Origin: Larix sibirica
Taxonomy: Eukaryota; Streptophyta; Pinopsida; Pinales; Pinaceae
DNA: 19,532 bases
Direction of reading: 5' to 3'
Assembly (NCBI GenBank): GCA_004151065.3
Contig: NWUY0300016258.1
Location: forward strand, 2,917-22,448
The notes beneath the pieces are model-generated. The model ran no database searches. It was given only the letters and a program-made list of their open reading frames with translations, and was not told the origin of the DNA. Positions 1-8,715 of the stretch are shown piece after piece; within the stretch, counting starts at the first letter, position 1, and each line of letters starts with the position of its first letter. Made by a program: the position numbers and the translations under genes.

Positions 1-202
1 TATCCTTTTTTCCCTAGCTTGAGAAAGGATTAGAAGGAATCACGAATGATTACAATTGATTGTATTCCAAGGGAAACAATGTTCACAAGACCTTGATTCA
101 TCTATATCCTTTTTTTCCTAGCTTGAGAAAGGATTAGTAAGGAATCACAAGTGACTGCAATCGATTGTATTCCAAGGTAAAAAATGCTCACAAGACCTTG
201 AT
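1..202. repeat. 104-bp tandem duplication (two copies)
   Basis: Two adjacent copies are visible, about 1-97 and 105-202. Both begin TATCCTTTTTT, contain GCTTGAGAAAGGATTAG and end CACAAGACCTTGAT. They differ by roughly a dozen substitutions and one or two single-base indels. The array touches the left edge, so more copies may lie outside. On the minus strand the unit is a piece of an RNase H reading frame, so this is a duplication inside a decaying coding sequence rather than an ordinary satellite. Confidence 0.85.
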
Positions 203-325
203 AGAGGGCGTAGCGCTCGACTTGATTATTTGTGGCGACTACTAGAACCCATTCAAAAGTGAATACTCCATTTCCTTTGGGATCCAAAAGGATCCCCCAA
301 CACTTTCCCCCCTAAAATTGGATGA
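1..325 (-). pseudogene. Decayed retroelement RNase H domain fragment
   Basis: Read on the minus strand from about 300 to 105, one frame gives motifs of a plant retroelement RNase H: GILLDPKGN, then ATNNQVERYALYQGL, then YLGIQSI followed by CDSLLILSQ. In intact relatives these correspond to the first beta-strand region, the helix carrying the catalytic Glu (here VE instead of AE) and the strand ending in the catalytic Asp (here CDS instead of GDS). The expected DGA start lies near 310-325 but is degraded. The 104-bp segment covering QGLV..GIQSI..DS is duplicated at 1-104, where a one-base loss produces a stop after RDSF. I infer a relic of a non-LTR or other RNase H-bearing element. It lies in opposite orientation to the neighbouring LINE, so it is a separate element. 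No intact protein is possible, and the left end lies outside the window. Confidence 0.6.
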
Positions 326-435
326 TGACATGTCACCAATAATTGTAACAATGATTTATTAACATTTTGAATATAATGGAACTTTATGTACTTGTCCCAT
401 TTTGTATAATGAAGGGTATCTTATTTGTATATGAT

Positions 436-446
436 AAAATGAATAT
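436..446. repeat. Candidate LINE target-site duplication, 5' copy
   Basis: AAAATGAATAT here matches 7065-7075 at the end of the LINE A tail, giving 11 bp, of which the first four bases merge with the tail. A duplication beginning AAAA fits the TT/AAAA-type nick of L1-clade endonucleases. The sequence is AT-rich and a rival 8-bp match (TGAATATA, 368-375 versus 7069-7076) exists, so the exact 5' end of the element is uncertain. Confidence 0.4.
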
Positions 447-1004
447 GAAAACCTTTCCAGCGAACTTACCATACAATGCATTAATCGGAGTTTAATGGGT
501 GGTTGAAACAACCACATAGCGAATTTTAACGTACAAATTCCAGTCGCCCGATTCATTCGATTCATATTCATGGCTACTCCTCAGTTCCAAGTAAGCAAGG
601 CTGGCCCTGAAGATGCCTATTACTATATCCCGTTGTCTGTGGAACCCCGAGGGATGTCCCTGGGGATGACTATGTCCCTTGTGATTTAGGTGCTCTCTGT
701 TTACTATTTCTCTGCTAAAACCGACTTACCTAACGGTCTTCTCTGCTGTCTGATCATTCATTGACCATGGTTATCATACCTGGTCCCCTGGAGTCTGTTC
801 AACACGGGGTGTTGGACTTTGTACCAACCAGGTAAAAAAGTGGGAAGTTTAACCTGTTTCTTGGTGTTTTATTTAGGTCTGCTAGTGTTGGCCATTATTT
901 CTTTGCTTTGTTTATTAGTGGGTGTCCGGTCCTCCAATTATTTATTGTTTATGTTGTGACTGTTGTTTGTCTCTTCTTCTTCCACTTTTGTGGGGTATCG
1001 AGAG
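447..1004 (+). other. LINE 5' leader
   Basis: No domain is recognisable before ORF1. A 39-codon reading frame opens at ATG 570 (MATPQFQVSKAGPEDAYYY...) and stops at TAG 687-689. It could be an upstream ORF in the leader or chance. From about 600 the base composition resembles the LINE body, while 447-560 resembles the AT-rich flank, so the true start could lie near 560-600 instead. Confidence 0.4.
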
Positions 1005-2605
1005 ATGGGAACTCGGGACCCAGTTGTGACTTTTGGGGTCTATACAAACCCAAATGCTCAGGTTTCATTTGTACCTAATGTGTTTGGGACTGAGGGTTGC
1101 TCCCTGGTAAAGGAGACATGGGGTATTGTGGGTAGAGAGCTTGCTGCTAGGTCCGGTCGAGGTAAAGGTCATTCTGGACTGGGCGTATTGGGGAGTGATG
1201 TGCCTGCACGCGAGCAGATCTTTCTGCAGTTCGAGAAGGAAAGAAAAGGGAGACCCCTGTGTGTTATGGGGAAAGATATTACCATGGATATGGTTGCATC
1301 TCTGAGTGCCCGGGCACTGGTGGGGAAATTCGAGTACGCTCATTTAAAAATGCCCGAAAATCTTGGCCTGGACTCGGGAGAAATGGAAACCCCTGATCAC
1401 TAACATGTCGAGGGTCCTTATGCTAGCGAAGGGGTGGATTATGTTTCAATTCCTCTCTGAGGAAGACCGAATCATCATTGAGGAGAAGTACTGGATAGTT
1501 GGCATGGGTTCCCTAGTTCTACAAAGATGGCACAACGGTTTCGACCCTCGGAAGGAGCGTCTCAGTAAGAGACACTTGTGGACGGTACTTCCAGGCTTCC
1601 CTCTACAGTGCTGGAACATGCAGGGTTTTATGGCGGTAGCCAACTCCATTGGGCGTTTTATTCTTATGGAGGAAGAACAACTGTTTGGCCCGGAAAGAAA
1701 TACTCCTCGTATGCTGGTCGAGCTGGATGCTAGGGATGGTCTTCCTAGTGAGCTGGAGATCGTTTGGGATGGAGATTCTTTTATTCAGCGGTTGGACTAT
1801 TGGCGAATTCCATTCCGCTGTCACTCCTACCGAGGTGTGGATCACTCCAAGGCTCATTGTGGGAGGAAAAAAGAACACTCTGGTGTGGATCCTCAAGCCC
1901 CTATTAACCTGGAGGATGGACACTGGCTGCCTCTACCATTGGACCAGAACTCGGCTTCTTTGGCCCTTGGTAAGTTTTCACAACTACTCCCTGTTCTTCT
2001 CAATTTTTTACCTCCGGAGGCTGTGAGAGAGGCCTTGGATTCAAACCTTCAGTCACTCATTTCTCAGGCTTCGGATTCGGCTCCTACTGTGGTCGACACT
2101 GGGGGGCACTTAGGGAATGTTTTGTCATCTGCAGGCGACCGGGAGCTATCGACGGGATTTAATGGACTGGCCTCTGGGGATCCAACTTTGGCACTCTCTC
2201 ATGGGGTTGTTGAGGCTAACAACAGTATTTTGGAGGGGGGGTGGGGGCGCTATGACCTCCTTGCCTTCTATTTCAGAATCCTCACTGAATGAATCCCATT
2301 CACGGGCGGTGGGGGAGGAATTCATCCCACTGTGCACGTTCTCCACTACTAGCAGTGAGCAATCACCTACTATCCCCATTTCATCAATTTTTAAAGGTAA
2401 TGTCACAATCAGAAAAGCCCAAAAATCTCGCAAAGGTTTTGGAGCAACGAGAGTTGGTTTGGCTTTGACAGGGATGAATGGGAAGCTTATCAATCCACCT
2501 GTTAATTCTCTTTTCAATCTTGCACTGGGCAGCCCTGGCACACCTAAGGACTGTCAGCATAATCGGGCTCTTAGAGATTTGGTCCTTGACGGGGTTACTC
2601 GATGA
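1005..2605 (+). pseudogene. LINE ORF1: nucleic-acid-binding protein, frameshifted
   Basis: The first in-frame ATG is 1005 (MGTRDPVV...). The frame runs to about 1355, where KMPE switches by one base into KILAWTREKWKPL. It continues to about 2235-2247, where two G runs (G7 and G5) mark a second shift into the frame that ends VLDGVTR and TGA at 2603-2605. The central part (about 1230-1800), with ALVGKF, GWIMFQF, WTVLPGFPLQCWN and DARDGLP-like stretches, matches the DUF4283 RNA-binding region of plant LINE ORF1 proteins. A zinc knuckle follows near 1819-1860 as C-H-S-Y-R-G-V-D-H-S-K-A-H-C. The second cysteine of the usual CX2CX4HX4C is replaced by Tyr (TAC). The family role is to coat the LINE RNA. 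The C-terminal third is Ser/Gly-rich with no domain seen. The stop overlaps the ORF2 start in ATGA. Confidence 0.8.
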
Positions 2606-3291
2606 TCTTAGTCTCTTTTAACATAAGAGGGCTAGGCAGTGGCCCAAAGAGGACTGCCTTGAAGCGTTTCTTGGAGATTTACAAACCGGCTATGATTTGC
2701 ATACAAGAAACAATGGCTTCATCTATTGACGCTTGTAATTTCTTTCTTAAGATCAAACCCTCTTGGCATGTATGCGCCCTGGACGCTGCTGGCCATTCAA
2801 GGGGTACCTTGACTGCTTGGGACCCATTGTAGGCGGCTTTTTCCCCTTACAAAACTTTTGTTGGCATTTTGACAGAAGGAAGATTTCATGGTTACCAGCC
2901 TTTGGTTCGGATTCTGAATGTTTACGGTCCATACCAACAAAGAAAGGTATTTTGGGACAGGCTAAATTTTTCTGGTATCTTAAAGGATACGACACTTATC
3001 ATTGCCGGGGACCTTAACCTTACTTTAAACCCGGAGGAAGTTTGGGGTGAGGGGCACCTATTGGATCCCTTGGCGGATTATTTTTCTAAATTGTTTGATG
3101 AGTGCAACTTATTAGATGTGGACTCGAATGTCCTCTACCCGACTTGGACGAATGGTAGATGTGGGTGTGCAGGCATTGCGAAACGCCTTGATCGGTTTTT
3201 AATGGTAGAAAATCTCTGTGGGGATATTGGAAAATTTCGGTCATGGTCTTCTTCGTTGGGGGTCTCGGATCACAAGGCCATGATCTTGGAA
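2602..3291 (+). other. APE-type endonuclease domain of LINE ORF2
   Basis: Residues 1-230 of ORF2 follow the apurinic-endonuclease-like order: SFNIRGL (Asn7), CIQET (Glu36), GHSRGTLTAW (residues 64-73, usually GxSGGxL), NVYGP (Tyr108), AGDLN (Asp137, Asn139), TWTN then KRLDRF (Asp197), and SDHKA (Asp223, His224). All expected catalytic positions are present. A TAG at 2830-2832 cuts the domain after WDPL; the ancestor was probably TGG. The domain would have nicked T-rich target DNA. Confidence 0.88.
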
Positions 3292-3954
3292 TTGGATTAT
3301 GATCGGTCCCATCGAACTTACCCCTTCAAATTTAATCCTGTCCTTCTCATTGATGTCTCCTTCGGTGAAATGGTGAATAAGGAATGGCATAAGCTGTCGG
3401 AGACTATTCGTTTATCTCCTCTGGCGAATATCCATAAAAAACTATCTTTGTTGAAAGACCCGGTCAGGAAGTGGGCTACGACTAAAAAGAAGGAAAATCT
3501 GCTGAATTTGGAGGCTATATAGATGGAATTACAATCTCTTTCAGAGGTGATGGATGAGTCTTTCTTTTCGTTGGAAAGAAGGGGGCGTGTTCTACAATTG
3601 TGTAAAGATAAAGAGAAAATTCTCCTGTAGCTGGAAGAGGAATGGCGACAGAAGAGCAGAGCCATTTGGCTATTGGCGAGCGATAAAAACACTAAATACT
3701 TCCATCGGTTTGCAAATAAAAGAAGGTTGATGAATGCTATTTGGGATATCAGGGTGGAACCTGGTAGGATGGTTGTTGATAACCCCTCTATCTAGAGTGC
3801 GGCGGTGGAACACTTTAAGGACATCTATACTGCAAGTTGACAGGTATCTCTTTTGAGCCAACTTGAGACCATCAAACATTTTCCTCAATACTTCTCTGTT
3901 GAAGACTGCTGCGAAGTGGGAAAACCTGTATCTGTTGAGGAGGTACACGCTACC

Positions 3955-4900
3955 CTCAAACAATTCGCCAAGGATAAAAGTCCCGGCCCCGACGACTGGA
4001 CTACGGAGTTTTATTTGTACTTTTTTTATCTTTTGGGTTTGGAACTTACTGCTGCTATAGAAGAGTCTCGACAGAAGGAGGTGGTGCCTTCGGGCTTGAA
4101 TTCTACTTATATAACCCTTATTCCCAGGGTGGACAGACTGACTGACTTCAACGATTACCGCCCTATCTCTTTATGTAATCTCGTGTATAAAATTATCAGC
4201 AAGATCATCATTGAGCAGATTAAACCCATCCTGGTTCCTTGGGTATCTGCTGAACAATTTGGTTTCTTACCAAACCGACAGATCATGGATGCAGTGGGAA
4301 CTGCACAGGAGGGTATCCACACCATTAAAGTTAAGAGACTGGAAGCTTTTATTCTCAAGCTTGACCTTCAGAAAGCCTACGACCGTGTGGAGTGGTCCTA
4401 TCTTCTTTTTATTCTCATCCAGGTGGGTCTGTCTGTGGAGCTTGTTAATTGGATGATGAGTTGTGTTACTAGTGCTAATTTCTCTGTTTTGATCAATGGG
4501 TCTCCAACTTCCAGCTTCGGGGCATCTCGGGGGCTTCGTCAGGGCTGCCCCTTATCCCCTTACTTGTTCATTCCAGTGATTGAAGGGCTCAGTCTGCTCA
4601 TCTCAAAGGCCAAGGAGCGTGGGAACATCTCAGGTATCACTATTGCCAGAACTCTTACCATTACTCATCTATTTTTTGTTGACGATATACTTATTTTTGG
4701 AAGCGGTTCCCTTGGAGAATGGACTATGTATAAGAAGATCCTCGATCTCTTTTGTGAGGCTTCGGGGATGGCTATCAACTCGAATAAATCCGGTTTTTAT
4801 GGCTGCCAACATGCTGGTGACTTAGTGGGGACTATCAAAGCTCTCTATGGTTTCTCTGTTATGGACTTAGATGTGGGCTTCAAATACTTGGGATTTGTTC
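3955..4900 (+). other. Reverse transcriptase core of LINE ORF2
   Basis: Motifs appear in canonical order: KDKSPGPDDW, then ITLIPRV followed by YRPISLCN, then SAEQFGFLPNRQ. Motif A is KLDLQKAYDRV, with the first catalytic Asp at 4363-4365. Motif B is RGLRQGCPLSPYLF from 4528. Motif C is FFVDD, with the Asp pair at 4681-4686. Motif D is SGMAINSNKS and motif E is KYLGF near 4882. Motif C reads FVDD rather than the usual FADD, a GCT-to-GTT change that may or may not reduce activity. No indel or stop occurs within this stretch. Confidence 0.93.
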
Positions 4901-5693
4901 TCAAGCCTAACTGTTATGGGATGATGGACTGGCGGTGGCTGATTCAGAAGATCTCACGAAGAATTAGTGGGTGGAGCCATCACTGGCTGACCCTTGGTGG
5001 ACGCCTGATGTTGGTTAACTCAGTTCTTCACAGCTTACCAGTTTACTGGTTTTCATTGTTTATCATTCCTTTGGGAGTTTTAGACAAAATCAGAGCCAAG
5101 ATTTTTACCTTCATGTGGGGGGGAAGAGAGGGAAGTTCAAGGATTCACCTTTGTTCATGGGAAAGTCTGTCTCGTACTCTAATTGCAGGGAGTTGGGGTA
5201 TCAAAAGTTTAAAGGAGTTTAACTTAGCCCTTTGTGCTAAAAGCCTTTGGCGTTGCCTATTTGATAAGGGACTATGGGGTAGTTTGGTCAATGCTAAGTA
5301 CTTGCGGGGGATGGACCCGGTCCAGTGGTTCAGAAGGCCTGATAAAGCAGGTGCAAACTCCTCGGAGATTTGGAGAAGTTTCATCAAAACCTATCTTGTC
5401 CTTAACTCTGCTATTTGCTGGAAGGTGGGGAGAGGCATTATGATGTTCATTGGCATTGATCCAATCTCTTGTATGGGTCATGAATCCTTCTTATCAGATG
5501 ATCTTTTGAAGGAGCTTCAGTTACGGGGAATCCATGCCCTCTCTCAGGTTAAACGGCCTTTTACTGATTTCCGCTCTGGGTGGCTTACCTCGGTCAATCT
5601 TCATCTACCTGGGTTTTGCCGAGTAGAGTGGGAGGGATTTATTAACAAACTTTCCTCATTAGGCATCACACTTTCTGAGAGCCTGATTCTCTA

Positions 5694-5993
5694 GTGTGGG
5701 AAGCAAATCCTATGGATGGGCTGGTTACAGCAAGGCAGTCTTACTTAAAAATTTTGGCGTCTGATAAGATTTCGGTGGCTGGATGGAGGACTAATAATTT
5801 ATGGAATGCCAGGGTGCCTTTGAAGATCAGTTGTTTCGGCTGGCTGTGCAGATATAATAAAATCCTCACCTGGGCGAACTTACAGAAACGAGGGTATGCA
5901 GGCCCTAGGATCTGTCTTCTCTGTCGCAGCGCTTAGGAGGATTCCCAACACCTTTTCGGCAGGTGTGTTTTCTTTCAAGAGGTTTGGAGTCTT
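5694..5993 (+). other. zf-RVT zinc-binding domain of LINE ORF2
   Basis: In the frame following the ORF2 shift, LWNARVPLKISCFGWL and LQKRGYAGPRICLLC match the zf-RVT domain that follows plant LINE reverse transcriptases. The zinc ligands are Cys 5913-5915, Cys 5922-5924, His 5949-5951 and Cys 5964-5966, in the pattern CLLC...HLFGRC. A TAG at 5934-5936 sits between the second Cys and the His; GAG or CAG is the likely ancestor. Confidence 0.82.
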
Positions 5994-6272
5994 TTAATGC
6001 TCGAAGTGCCAGCACTTCCCCTGTGGGATCGACCACTTCTGATGGACAATTTTGATCATGGCTTGAAATTACCTTCGAAGATTGCAACTATCATTCTTCA
6101 TACTCTCTGGGAGGTTTGGCTCATTTGTAACATGTTGATTTTCGATAATGTTAAGCCATCATTGTTGAGGGTGGTTGGTAATATTCTGGCGAGCAGCGAA
6201 TCTTCTTGGCCACTGAAGAAGAAGAGACATATTGTTGGGGGCCCATTCGATGAGGGGCTTTACACTTTTTCG

Positions 6273-6640
6273 CTTGGTTTCTTCGACGGAGCCGCTCAAG
6301 GTGGCATTTGCGAGGCGAGCTTGGTTCTTAAACTCTTGGTTGATCACTCTTTTCACCTGATGTTTCAGGCTGGCTCAGGCACAAACACTCGGGCAGAGCT
6401 ATTGGCTCTTTGGGGCTTGTTAAGTTTTGCCAGGCATATTGATATTCATCATATTTGCATCTTGGGTGACTCCCGTGTCATTATTGACTGGGATTGCAAT
6501 CGGTCTCGTCTTCAATCCCTATCGTTGCAGCACTGGAGCATGAGGATGCGGTCACTGATTACATCGTTCTCCTTTATTGAATTTAATCACTTTTATCGTT
6601 GTCATAACCGAGTGGGTGACATTTTATCTAAGTTGGCGCT
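6273..6640 (+). other. RNase H domain of LINE ORF2
   Basis: The catalytic tetrad is complete. It comprises Asp in FFDGA (6285-6287), Glu in RAELLAL (6396-6398), Asp in LGDSR (6468-6470) and Asp in HNRVGDILSKLAL (6618-6620), with the conserved His at 6603-6605. RNase H would remove the RNA strand after first-strand synthesis. In plant L1 lineages this domain is a known later acquisition. The reading frame stays open from 5997 to the stop at 6728. Confidence 0.88.
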
Positions 6641-6728
6641 GGCATTGCCCTCGGGGTTGTTGATATATAAGGAGTTCAGAGCTAACAGGATGGTTGCTGA
6701 AGGGACCTTTGAAATTGATCCCTTATAA

Positions 6729-7068
6729 CTTATTTCGGTTACCGACAGGAGTTGGTAGATTTGTCCCAGTATGCCGGTATCTCCCAGTTTTTGTTAATCT
6801 CTTTTATGAGTCGATTGCGGAAGTTTTTTTCCTTCCATAGCTCCAGTTTTTTATTGGTTTCTCAGAATTTCAACTCTGTTGTCGTAGTCTTTACTCTCTT
6901 GTAGCTCATTTGAGCAGATCACAGAGGCCTTTGGGATATTGGATCGTTTAAAGGATTCGTAGCCGAGAAGAACCCTCGTCTTCTCTCAGTTTTTTTTGTA
7001 GCCATTTGTATCTTTGGACACATCTTTTCATTAATTAAAGGGATGTCTTTTTTTGTTTGAAAAAAAAA
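6729..7068 (+). other. LINE 3' UTR and short A tail
   Basis: After the ORF2 stop comes about 330 bases without coding signals, T-rich, ending TTAATTAAAGGGATGTC, a T run, GTTTG and A9 (7060-7068). The A tail marks the 3' end, where reverse transcription would have started. Confidence 0.8.
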
Positions 7069-7075
7069 TGAATAT
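7065..7075. repeat. Candidate LINE target-site duplication, 3' copy
   Basis: AAAATGAATAT directly at the end of the A tail repeats 436-446. The four A bases cannot be separated from the tail, leaving seven informative bases. Confidence 0.4.
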
Positions 7076-7076
7076 A

Positions 7077-7769
7077 TTATTCTATTACATTTTCTAGTGA
7101 CATAAAACATTACGTTGCCGATTAAATATATGGATGATTTACATTGTTACAATAAATGGAAGTGTAATCAATTGGTATATTTGTTTAAATGACACAACAC
7201 ATCAATGATTATATCCCAACACAATAATTAAGATATAATAAAAATCAATATTATTATATAAAATATTATTATTATTATTTATGATTAATTGATTTTTTGT
7301 AAATATAAACAAGAATTTGCATTTGAATACCGAGCGTGGAAAAATTCGACACTAAAAAATACTATTGTATTGTATTCATTTTTAACTCAATGATGCAACT
7401 CATACCTACTTACATAGTGATGCTTTTAAATGAGTATTTCACACCAGTATGATTAATAAATGTAATAAAAGCACTGGTGCTCCTAATGACAACAAAAGCA
7501 CCACTTCCTTCAATGATATTATTACCGCTTCCATTACTACTATCAATATTGTTACAAGAACTTGTATGATGCATAAGCATATACATTTTAGTGTTTTCAT
7601 TATCTAAACAAAGCACTAGGGATTCCTATATATCATACGCATCGATGCATAACATATATGTGTGTGTGTGTGTGTGTATGTATCAATACGTAGCGCATCG
7701 ATGTGTATTATATACAATTGGAGCACAAATATACACTATTGATGATTGATGTAAGCATGCACAAAAAAA
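7077..7769. other. AT-rich spacer with microsatellites, no gene seen
   Basis: The sequence is AT-rich, with an ATT run near 7265-7280 and a (TG)9 run at 7659-7676. The TG run is flanked on both sides by CGCATCGATG-containing segments (about 7638 and 7694). A 68-codon minus-strand frame at 7410-7616 is rich in Asn, Ser and Ile and matches no family I know. The stretch could be interior sequence of the CACTA-like element whose end lies at 7929, but no transposase motif was recognised. Confidence 0.5.
7659..7676. repeat. (TG)9 microsatellite
   Basis: Nine perfect TG units are preceded by an alternating AT stretch (CATATA) and followed by TATGTATC. Confidence 0.95.
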
Positions 7770-7813
7770 CCTCCATTAGAACCTTCGGTCACCAAGAGGT
7801 TTTAGTTGTAGTG
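7768..7813 (-). mobile_element. Second CACTA-like terminus
   Basis: On the minus strand from 7813 the sequence reads CACTACAACTAAAACCTC, then GGTGACCGAAGGTTC and a GGAGG stretch. It has the same CACTACAA start and the same AACCTC/GAGGTT inverted character as the terminus at 7929, in the same orientation 116 bp away. It may be a second nested element or a tandem terminus. No transposase is visible. Confidence 0.4.
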
Positions 7814-7929
7814 AATTTTTTAAAAAATCTCTGCTACCAATAGTAGAGGATTTAGTGGATGTTTCTTTATAATTTTGCTCAATCTTGTGATGCTAAAATC
7901 CTCTATTGGAATTTGTTTTCCTTGTAGTG
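7814..7929 (-). mobile_element. CACTA-like transposon terminus inserted in gag
   Basis: On the minus strand the segment starts at 7929 with CACTACAAGGAAAAC, matching the CACTACAAGAAA-type ends of plant CACTA (En/Spm) transposons. Immediately before it (7930 upward) is open gag reading frame, so the junction is base-precise, with TCC as the flanking triplet. Inside lies an inverted repeat, CCAATAGTAGAGGATTTAG (7837-7855) against CTAAAATCCTCTATTGG (7893-7909), as expected of subterminal repeats. The opposite terminus was not found, so the element is truncated or broken up. Confidence 0.5.
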
Positions 7930-8640
7930 GGACTGCATATGTGTTCTTGGGAGATATTCCCAACATAATGGCTTATTTACAAAATTAAATAGTGTGCTTT
8001 TGTACACTCTACCCTTGCTTCTACTAGAAGTAATGACGAAGGATCCGTTGGTCCTCTTCATACCCAATTGGATAAAATAGGGACTTAATGAGGGTTTTAT
8101 ATACCTCCCACTTAGTTAATGAGGGATCACCCTCCAACATAATCATCTTTGTGTCACTTTCCCACTAAGTTTGGGCATGGCTCTCTAACTTCAGTTGAAC
8201 AAATTATATCTTTTACTCTTCTCCTATGTTATGAACACCAAAATAGGCTTCAAATTATTGCAACCATTGATTCAACTTAACAACATCAATCTCGCCTTAA
8301 TAGGGTTTGATGCCCACTTTCACTTCCACTTTGAATAGAGTTTGAGGAAGGTGATGTGGAAAATTGGTCTCCCTTTCTCTATATCCTTTTCTAGCTCTTT
8401 TTGGGGATATTCTTTGTCTCCAATTTTTCTATATGAGCTAGCTTCCAAATTAGAGCTACTAAACTCCTTGAAAGGTCCAAAATTGCTATCTACCATTGCC
8501 ATGAGGATTGTCATGTTGCATGATTATAAGACCCAAGGATATTGGTTCATAATACATGATATGTGAGTGAATTGTGCTTCCATCTTTGAAAATCTCTCCT
8601 TCAAGTCATCCCTTTGATTGTTACTATACTCATGTTCCAT
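7930..8640 (-). pseudogene. Ty3/Gypsy-type gag fragment, truncated and stop-riddled
   Basis: The frame starts at ATG 8640 (MEHEYSNNQRDDLKERFSKM, a polar helical start), about 75 bases after the primer-binding site. It has a stop after PWVL and stays open from there until about 8335, where a frameshift occurs. From 8332 down to 7930 a second frame gives the core of plant Gypsy gag: LNQWLQ, FEAYFGVHNI, QLKLESHAQT, LEGDPSLTKWE, then LIKSLFYPIGYEEDQ and IMLGISPKN. That core contains about ten stops, all TAA or TAG, and no indel over 400 bases. Contexts such as QT-stop-WES imply TGG or CAA/CAG ancestors. The frame is cut at 7929 by a CACTA-like end. Gag would form the virus-like particle; protease and polymerase parts are absent. 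Confidence 0.78.
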
Positions 8641-8715
8641 GGCTAGGGTCTAGACTTCTTTCTTAAGCTAATTTTGGGATCCTATAATTTCCCACAAATT
8701 CCCCCAAGAAAGCTA

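Larger units (their letters stand above)
2602..6728 (+). pseudogene. LINE ORF2: endonuclease-reverse transcriptase-RNase H polyprotein
   Basis: This is about 1375 codons, a normal length for RNase H-bearing plant LINEs. One frame runs from ATG 2602 to 5694, interrupted by stops at 2830 (TAG), 3520 (TAG), 3628 (TAG), 3793 (TAG), 3838 (TGA) and 5692 (TAG). The protein resumes in the -1 frame near 5682 (DSLVWEANP), has one more TAG at 5934 and ends at TAA 6726-6728. Flanking residues suggest CAG, CGA or TGG ancestors for most of these stops. There are no indels across the first 3 kb. The start ATG overlaps the ORF1 stop, so translation probably depended on reinitiation after ORF1. The protein nicks target DNA and copies the LINE RNA in place (target-primed reverse transcription). 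Almost all catalytic residues survive, so loss of function is due to the stops and the shift. Confidence 0.92.
447..7068 (+). mobile_element. Plant L1-type LINE with RNase H, near full length, inactive
   Basis: A non-LTR retrotransposon of about 6.6 kb. The order is 5' leader (about 447-1004), ORF1 (1005-2605), ORF2 (2602-6728), 3' UTR (6729-7059) and a 9-base A tail (7060-7068). ORF2 carries endonuclease, reverse transcriptase, zf-RVT and RNase H domains, the architecture of plant L1 lineages that acquired an RNase H. The coding part is visibly richer in G and C than the AT-rich flanks. The copy is dead: ORF1 has two frameshifts and a damaged zinc knuckle, and ORF2 has six internal stop codons plus one frameshift. 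The 3' end is firm because of the A tail. The 5' end rests on a weak target-site duplication. Confidence 0.9.

Noticed and set aside
1-202. Repeat at the left edge as a CRISPR array
   Set aside because: There are no spacers; the copies are directly adjacent, diverged and derived from an RNase H reading frame in plant DNA.
359-571. 70-codon minus-strand frame upstream of the LINE
   Set aside because: No motif and it overlaps the LINE leader; probably chance.
2117-2605. Independent 162-codon gene
   Set aside because: Its 3' part is the ORF1 C-terminus after a frameshift at the G runs; the 5' part is a shadow of the upstream ORF1 frame.
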